Of a stretch of DNA of 64,000 nucleotides, positions 58,200 to 64,000 are shown piece by piece. A program made the position numbers and the translations under genes. Each line of letters begins with the position of its first letter. Position 1 is the first letter of the stretch. Source of the DNA: Dasypus novemcinctus (Eukaryota > Chordata > Mammalia > Cingulata > Dasypodidae); assembly GCF_030445035.2 (NCBI RefSeq), contig NC_080677.1, forward strand, positions 114,755,263 through 114,819,262, given 5' to 3'. Below the pieces are notes generated by a model. That model ran no database searches. It saw nothing but the letters and a program-made list of their open reading frames with translations, and was not told the DNA's origin.

Positions 58200-59340
58200 A
58201 AAAATTTAATTCAAGCTCATGGACCCCTTGTTAAGAACCTCTGCTTTCCACCAAAGGAATGAACAGCAAAAGAAAACATGAATTCATCAAAAAAAAAATC
58301 TTTTGTGTATCAAAGGATTTTATCATGAAAGTGAAAATACAACCTACAGTATGGGAAAAATATTTGGAAACCACGTATCTACTAAGGTCTTAATTTCCAG
58401 AATATTTAAGGATACTCTACAACTCAACAACAAAAAGGCAAACAACACAATTAAAAACTGGGTAAAATACTTATAGACTTTGTATAGGTTTTATTTGTCT
58501 ATACAAAGATATACATATGGCCAATAAGCCCATGAAAAGGTGCTAGCATCATTTGCCATTAGGGGAATGCAAATCAAAACCATAATAACATACCATCTCA
58601 CACTCACTAGAATGGCAACTATTAAAAAAAAAAACATAAAATAACAAATGCTGATGAGGTTATGAAGAAATAGGAACACTTGTTAATTGTTGGTGGCAAT
58701 GTGAAACGGTTCTTCCTCTGTAGATGACAGTTTGGCAGTTCCTTAGAAAGTTAAGTATAGAATTACCAGGGGAGGTGGACTTGGCCCAGTGGTTAGGGTG
58801 TCTGTCTGTCACATGGGAGGTCCGCGGTTCAAACCCTGGGCCTCCTTGACCCATGTGGAGTTGGCCCATGTGCAGCGCTGATGCGTGCAAGGAGTGCCGT
58901 GCCATGCGGGGAGTGCACCCCCTAAGGAGAGCCGCCCGGCAGGAAAGAAGGTGCAGCCTGCCCAGGAATGGCGCCGCCCACACGGAGAGCTGACACAACA
59001 AGATGCCACAACAGAAAGAAACACAGATTCCCGTGCTGCTGACAACAACAGAAACAGACAAAGAAGAACAAAGAACACGCAGCCAATGGACACAGAGAAC
59101 AGACAACCGGGGTTGGGGGGAGGGGAGAGAAATAAATACATAAATAAATCTTAAAAAAAATAGAATTACCATATGACCCAACAATCCCACTTCTAGATAT
59201 ATACCCTAAAGAATTTAAAGCAGGAACTCAGGTATTTTTACACTGATGTTCCTAGCAGCATTATTCACAATTGCCAAAAGATGGAAGCAACCCTAGTGTC
59301 CATCAACAGAAGGATGGATGAACAAAATGTGGTAGATACA
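58200..59340 (+). mobile_element. L1 3' region, sense, split by a SINE
   Basis: 'ggaatgcaaatcaaaacca', 'ctcacactcactagaatggc', then after the SINE 'gacccaacaatcccactt' and 'cattattcacaattgcc' follow sense L1 order. The sequence stops abruptly at about 59340. Confidence 0.8.
58769..59159 (+). mobile_element. DAS-type SINE, sense, in L1
   Basis: Exact 12-mers atagaattacca at 58757-58768 and 59160-59171 bound it. A short internal deletion in the body (after 'gccatgcgggg') distinguishes it from 56477-56892. Confidence 0.93.
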
Positions 59341-59411
59341 GTTTTCAGTAGGAGTCAGGCTTTCTGCATCTCCATCTCAGGACTGCCATGGAGATAGACA
59401 ATTCTGAGGCC

Positions 59412-60000
59412 ATGGGGGATCCTGTCTTACCAGGTTTTCCAAGCCAGCCTTTCCTTGGGAATCCCAAAAGAAATGTGATGCCCCAGAGTTCAAGGAGGAA
59501 ACATCATATAACTGATGCCAAGCAGAAGCCTGGTTTAAGTTCTGCACTCCCTGTGAGAAAGACCAGCTGCATATCCCTGAGGCCTGTTACTAAAATTACT
59601 TTGCATCCTAGAAATGTGGTCAAGTGCAGGTAATCAGAAAAAGAACTGGGACACCATAGCAGGTGTGTTGGTATAGGAGACTAGAGAGACACCAGGCCTG
59701 CAGCAGTGCAGGGAGAAGTTAAAGTACCCTGGATTTCCCAAATGCCTTACAAATAATTGCACCAGGTAGCCTAGCTGAGCCCATGGGCTGTGCTGTTGCC
59801 AGAGATCTTCACACCAGGCCCGAGCCCACCACTGGGAGTTCTGAAGATTGGGTGGAGCCAGGTCTTCAGTGTCTCTCAGAGCCCCTCAGCAGATGATGAT
59901 GTCAGGAAACAGGCACAGAAAGTGAAAAAAGCAAGGGAGAGACTGGTGAGGCTTTGAAAGCCGACAGCCTAGCAAGGGAGGCAAAGTGAATGAGAGGCCC
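59412..60000 (+). pseudogene. MBD3L-family (MBD3L2-like) pseudogene
   Basis: The frame starting at 59412 (MGDPVLPGFPSQPFLGN, then KRNVMPQ) resembles the N-terminus of the methyl-CpG-binding-domain 3-like proteins, nearest to MBD3L2. KPGLSSALPVRKTSC and RPVTKITLHP are the family's conserved segment. A stop at 59631-59633 ends it at 74 codons from that ATG (an upstream ATG at 59388 is also in frame). Family members are about 200 residues. Homology continues past the stop, in shifted frames: QACSSAGR (about 59700), LQIIAPG-like text (59750) and VRKQAQKVKKARERL (59910-59950), which is the C-terminal coiled region. MBD3L proteins lack the DNA-binding domain and join NuRD-type complexes. Intact relatives are mostly single short genes, so retrocopy and decayed gene cannot be separated here. 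Confidence 0.85.
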
Positions 60001-60099
60001 ACCAGAAAATCCTGAAAAGTCAGTGAAAAGAGATGGTAGTTACAAAGAAACTGATACCGACCCAGGATACAGAAGTCGACATGAAACAGACTTTAGCAT

Positions 60100-61215
60100 G
60101 CCTGTGTAATGTCCATCACATTTACTTGTTCTGAACTATGAATTTCATGTTATACCCAAACTGTGGTTTATTAAACTGTTTAAGGGACACAAAGTGTGAA
60201 GAGTACTACTTTGATTTGGGAGTATGAGGTTGGCATTCATGTGATGAGAAAAGATGTCTTTACTTTTTGCTGTACACCATAGTTTAAAATTTTCCATTTA
60301 CCATGATCTTAATTCATTTTTTATGTTTTTAAAAAGTTTATTAAAATTTACAAAAATAATCCATGGATATGGTGAGAAGAGAAACAATAAAGACAGTTTG
60401 TAAGGAAAAGATATACAGTTTCTTTATTCTCACCTTTTGAGGTAACTACTATTAACAAATTAGTCTGTAAACTGTCAACTTTCAGAGGAAATACCAAACT
60501 GATTTCTATAATAGCTGTACTATTTCATAATGCCACTAGCAGTGAATAAGTGTTCCTATTTTCTTGTGTGGTAGAATGAATTGTGTTCCTAGGTTTGGAC
60601 ATGTTCTTGGTCTTGGTCTACATTCTGGTGGGTGTGGGCTTATTTTTAATAGGATCTCTTAAAGAGGTCAAATATATGACTAGTTTTCTGCCTTAAGTTA
60701 TTTTCCTTACAAGCATTATCAAATTGGAATAAGTGACAAATTTAAAGAAAAAATTTCCCATTTCTGTATGTACTTTTTTACATTATTCAGTAATTCTTAT
60801 TACCCCTCCCTTCACTTTATTTATAGATATTGCCAAGGTGCAATGATTATTGATATTTTGCTCTGAACTCGACATCTAGGCTTATAATCCTTACCTCAAT
60901 CCCTTATTGGTTGCACAGTTCTTAGAATCAGCAGTCCTTTATTAACTGCACTTTTCTTTGGGTATTTAAATATTCGAGAACCATTATTGATGAATGGTTC
61001 CTTAGTAATTAGCCCATACTCAAATCAAAGAAAAGTTTAATTCAGGCAAATGGCACAACTGAGTCATGTTGGGCTTTAAATGGAAATACTGCAGTCCTTG
61101 ATAAGCAGTATTTAATTCAGACACTCAGAGAGAAAGCCAAGGGGAGAGGCTGGAAGTCAGTGGAACCTGGCAGAGAAAGGAGAAGACAGCACCATGGGAC
61201 AGAAGAGTCAAGAAT
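60100..61215. other. No gene; small MLT1-like and L1 fragments
   Basis: 60570-60680 has MLT1-like 5' text ('gaatgaattgtgttccta'). 60465-60570 looks like antisense L1 ('gtactatttcataatgccac'). The rest is unassigned. Confidence 0.4.
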
Positions 61216-61223
61216 CAAGGATG

Positions 61224-61655
61224 GAGAAGCAGTTGTGGTTCAACTGGTAGAGCATCTGCCTACCATACGGAGGATCCTGGGTTCGATATCCACGGCCTCC
61301 TGCCCCGTGTGGTGAGCTGGCCTACACACAGTGCTGCCATGTGCAAGAAGTGCCAAGCCACGCAGGGGTGTCCCCCGTGTAGAGGTGCCCCATGTGCAAG
61401 GAGTAGCTCTACAAGGAGAGCCGCCCCATGCGGAAAAAAAAAAGCGCAGCCCACCCAGGAGTGACACCGCACACACGGAGAGCTGATCCAGCAAGATGAT
61501 GCGACAAAAAAAGCGACACAGTTTCCTGGTGCAATGTGACAAGAATGCAAGTGGACACAGAAGGACGAACAGTGAATAGATACAGAGAGCAGACAATGGG
61601 GTGGGGGGGAGGGAAAGAAATAAATAAAATAAATCTTTAAAAGAAAAAAAAAAGC
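61224..61655 (+). mobile_element. DAS-type SINE, sense
   Basis: Exact 11-mers aatcaaggatg at 61213-61223 and 61656-61666 bound it. Overlapping minus-strand open frames of 143 and 156 codons cross it and are not genes. Confidence 0.92.
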
Positions 61656-61879
61656 AATCAAGGATGACCAACAGCCAGCCTTTGATGCCACAGATTTTTG
61701 GGTGAAAACATCACCTTGCTGATGCTTCATTTTTGAACTTTACCTTGCCTCAAAACCATGCTCCACTATTTTCCAATTGATTAAGTCAATTATTTGCATG
61801 TTATTTCTTTTAAAGCCAACATCTAAGACAGTTCACGGCATCTTTAAAACACTATTTCCAGATTTTAAAAAATAAATTA

Positions 61880-62020
61880 ATAGCCATCTTAGCTGGTGTG
61901 AGGTGGTATCTCATTCTGCTTTTGATTTGCATTTTCCATAACCAATTATGTTGAGCATCTTTTGTGAGCTTTTTGGCCATTTGTATATCACCTTTGGAGA
62001 AATTCCTGTTCTTTAAACTG
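61880..62020 (-). mobile_element. L1 3' fragment, antisense
   Basis: 'gtgaggtggtatctcattc' and 'tggccatttgtatatcacc' are antisense L1 3' text. Confidence 0.65.
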
Positions 62021-62159
62021 TTTTATTAATACATTATTCTTTCATACTTTATTAATTTAATTCTATATAATATTATTTTGTTTGGTTTTACATCCAATTC
62101 TATTTTCCTTCCCTTTTCAATTCAGACATAGAGCATTTTTGTATAATAAATTAATTACT

Positions 62160-62815
62160 TCTTTAAAAATGTGGTGTATACATACAATAGAATCTTATTC
62201 AGCCATAAAAAGGGATGAAGTTGATACATGTTTCAAAGTGGATAAACTTTGAACTCATCATGTTGAGTGAAAAAAGCCAGATAAAAAAGGGAAAATATTG
62301 TAATGCTCACAGATGAAATCATTAGAATATGTAAATTCATATACATATAAAAATACAGTCAGAAATGAGAATACAGGTTACTAGGAGCCAAGGTAGGGGT
62401 AGGAAATGAGGTGTTAATGCTCAATTGGTACAGTTTCTTTTTGGAGTGATGGAAAAGTTTTGTTACTGTATGGTGGTGATGGTAGCACAACATTGTGAAT
62501 GTATAACACCACTAACCTGTATATTTGAAAGTGGTTAAAATGGGAAATTTTAGGTTATGTATAAATTACCAGAATAAAAATTAAGAAAACCTAAAGTACT
62601 GTACAACACAGTGAACCCTAAGGTAAACAATGGGCTGTATTTAATGCTATAATTATAACATTGTTTCATCAATTTTAACAAAAGCCCATACTAATGCAAA
62701 GTATTAATAATTGGGAAAACTCTATGTGTAAAGGGGTGCTCCTGTATGGGAACACTATTTTTGTATGATTTTTCCGTAAACCAACAACTGCTCTAATTAA
62801 AAAAAGTTTTGGTTT
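62160..62815 (+). mobile_element. L1 3' end, sense
   Basis: 'cttattcagccataaaaagg', 'catcatgttgagtgaaaaaa', then 'tttttccgtaaacc' and 'aactgctctaatta' is the full sense order of an older L1 3' end. It ends about 250 bp before the promoter region. Confidence 0.75.
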
Positions 62816-63042
62816 CACTTTGATTCGTTTCACTATATGCAATTTGGTTGAGGCAATATACTTTGTATATTGAAATGTCCTCAAAACCTTAAATTTGGAA
62901 CAGGTCAAATGGCTTTTACGGGTAAAGAGACCTCTTACCCAACTGGGCACCCCAAGGTAATGGAGGCATGCAAAGAAGATTTAATTTGAAATTTAGATAA
63001 ACTTTATCCGGTGCACATAACTCATATCACTTAACATTTAGA

Positions 63043-63069
63043 AATTACAGATCCCAGGATGCATTGCAC
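63043..63069 (+). promoter_or_regulatory. ZNF143-type promoter motif
   Basis: ATTACAGATCCCAGGATGC followed by ATTGCAC fits the long ZNF143 (STAF) binding pattern: an ACTACA-like block, TCCCAG, ATGC, then a G. Such sites are typical of housekeeping CpG-island promoters, usually within a few hundred bp of the start. Here it lies about 225 bp upstream of the start codon. Confidence 0.75.
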
Positions 63070-63285
63070 GAAAAAACGTCAATTAGGGGCCTCGCGTTTC
63101 CGGGAATAATCCCAGTGAAAATTGACGATTACGACTCAAAGCAGATTTTTGAGTTTTAATACCCTCGCAGAGGCGGAGAGCGCCGTTTGGCGTCGGCAGC
63201 GCGCTGCCTTTCTCTTCAGGCGCGTCACCGGGCAGTCTCACCCTTTCGGGGACCTTCGAGCGACCTGAGGGCTGGGTTAGTGGGC

Positions 63286-63300
63286 CTCCAAGATGGCGAC
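63286..63300 (+). promoter_or_regulatory. YY1-type motif over the start codon
   Basis: CAAGATGGCGAC contains the AAGATGGCG core bound by YY1 in many housekeeping genes, where the motif's ATG doubles as the start codon. The ATG at 63293 is such a case. Confidence 0.7.
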
Positions 63301-63320
63301 GCTGTTGGCGGTAAATTCAG
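63293..63320 (+). CDS. First coding exon of an unidentified gene (partial)
   Basis: ATG at 63293 is followed by codons for M-A-T-L-L-A-V-N-S and one base of the next codon. A consensus splice donor (AG/GTGAGT at 63321) follows, so the exon ends in phase 1. The start has purine at -3 (AAGATGG) and G at +4, a strong initiation context. The setting, a CpG island with ZNF143 and YY1 motifs and no TATA, is that of a broadly expressed gene. The remaining exons lie beyond 64000. I do not recognise the protein from nine residues. The start could also belong to a different frame if an upstream exon exists, but the splice donor and context make this the best reading. Confidence 0.7.
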
Positions 63321-64000
63321 GTGAGTGCGGCGGGGGTCGAAAAGAAACGGCGCGGCAGGACGGTGATCGTTTCTTTAGGGCTACGCCGGGGCTATGAGGT
63401 TCCTCTTGGTGTCCAGGTATCCCACTTGTGGTCGGTGTATACTTTTCCCTAGTCCGGGCCTAGGGGCCCGCCCCTTCGGAGTTTGAATGGCGCGCGTGGG
63501 CGCTGTGACTCTAACCGTAGTTTTAGGGTTTGAGGGTTGAGGCAGTGAGACCTGTACCCTTGAACCGGGTGTTAGAACCTCTCGCAGACCACTACCGAGC
63601 CTGGGGCCTCTCGCCCTCACTCCTACTCCCACCCTTTGAAGTGTCATTGGCCAGAATTTGGTTGGGATACACGTCAGGTCTCCCGCAGTAAGGCCAGAGG
63701 ACCCGGGATAGTTTTCAGTAACGAGCGGAGGCTGAGAAAATTCGAACCCCCAAACCGTAGGAAAGCATCAGAGCTCCTCATGCGAGATCCTTTTGCACCC
63801 AACGAACACCCTCGTTTTTGAAGCCTGCAGTGCGGAAGGTGGCCCGGCAGTGGTTGTCTCGGGTTGAGCAGATGATTCCCAGCTCTGCGAGTTCGTGATC
63901 CGACCCTGGATGCCCCTGTACCTTTGGGGCAGTACATCTTCGGGATGCGATAGAATGTAGAAGGTGGTCTAAGAACTGCAGGAAGATATGGGGGCCGGGG
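63321..64000 (+). other. Start of intron 1 (GC-rich)
   Basis: From the donor at 63321 to the window end there is no clear second exon. Open frames in this part (63381-63647 and 63674-63937 on minus, 63636-63821 on plus) are arginine/proline-rich products of CpG-rich DNA and have no family resemblance. Confidence 0.5.

Larger units (their letters stand above)
63070..64000. promoter_or_regulatory. CpG island promoter, ETS-like and CRE-half motifs
   Basis: CpG and G+C rise sharply at about 63070 after AT-rich sequence and stay high to the window end. Motifs include ACGTCA (63076-63081, CRE half), TTTCCGG (63097-63103, ETS type on the minus strand), ATTGACG (63121-63127) and clustered GCGC. No TATA box is apparent. 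The transcription start is likely between about 63150 and 63280. A bidirectional start cannot be excluded. Confidence 0.8.

Noticed and set aside
58660-59190. 176-codon open frame, minus strand
   Set aside because: It crosses the SINE at 58769-59159 and the flanking L1 and resembles the frames through other SINE copies.
61240-61730. 143- and 156-codon open frames, minus strand
   Set aside because: Antisense of the SINE at 61224-61655. No independent evidence.
62675-62950. 91-codon minus-strand frame just upstream of the promoter, considered as a divergent gene
   Set aside because: It largely overlaps a sense L1 3' end (62160-62815) and has no splice or start features tying it to the CpG island.
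63381-63937. Arg/Pro-rich open frames on both strands downstream of the first exon
   Set aside because: CpG-rich intron sequence gives long open frames by composition. No start context, domain or partner exon supports them.
1-64000. CRISPR arrays, bacterial operons, phage or plasmid features
   Set aside because: Sequence composition, SINE/L1/LTR content, processed pseudogenes and a splice donor mark this as mammalian nuclear DNA. No direct-repeat/spacer arrays are present.

Overview
The window looks like mammalian nuclear DNA from a xenarthran, most likely an armadillo (Dasypus). The main evidence is the many SINEs with a tRNA-like head (box A and box B), a GC-rich body and an A-rich tail. 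I recognise these as the DAS SINE type of armadillo. L1 copies and several LTR types accompany them. Species is an inference from repeat content. Non-coding repeats dominate, and most open frames longer than 60 codons lie inside SINEs, L1s or LTRs.

Layout. 1-10 kb: old L1 pieces, an ERV-L-like remnant (about 3.6-4.3 kb), an unexplained perfect hairpin (5.59 kb), a solo LTR with an exact 5-bp target duplication (8.16-8.69 kb) and a second such LTR (9.85-10.35 kb). 10-20 kb: L1 3' ends in both orientations and a largely complete minus-strand L1 (about 13.9-19.8 kb). 20-31 kb: MIR, L2 and an MLT1-like LTR, SINEs nested in one another, a broken RPL37A retrocopy (24.6-24.9 kb) and a broken DNAJB6 retrocopy derived from the short isoform (28.6-29.9 kb). 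31-35.5 kb: a decayed ERV-L provirus with 5' LTR, Leu-type primer binding site, integrase and dUTPase remnants, a purine tract and the start of a 3' LTR. 35.5-45 kb: plus-strand L1 copies opened by SINEs, an LTR and a non-coding retroelement. 45-50.3 kb: minus-strand L1 interrupted by a SINE and an LTR, with another LTR at its end. 50-59 kb: ERV-L solo LTR, L2/MIR, an LTR foldback, non-coding retroelement copies and more SINEs. 59.4-60.0 kb: an MBD3L-family pseudogene. 63.05-64 kb: a CpG island promoter.

The only apparently live gene is at the right edge. A CpG island carries a ZNF143-type motif, ETS-like and CRE-half motifs, then a start codon embedded in a YY1-type AAGATGGCG motif, and a short first coding exon (63293-63320) ending in a consensus splice donor. 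The gene continues beyond the window and I could not name it from nine codons.

No new multi-gene system is visible. The least familiar items are a non-coding L1-mobilised family (four main copies, two with 13-bp target duplications), the LTR family with 5-bp duplications, and the LTR foldback. Many repeat boundaries are approximate because no consensus library could be consulted.
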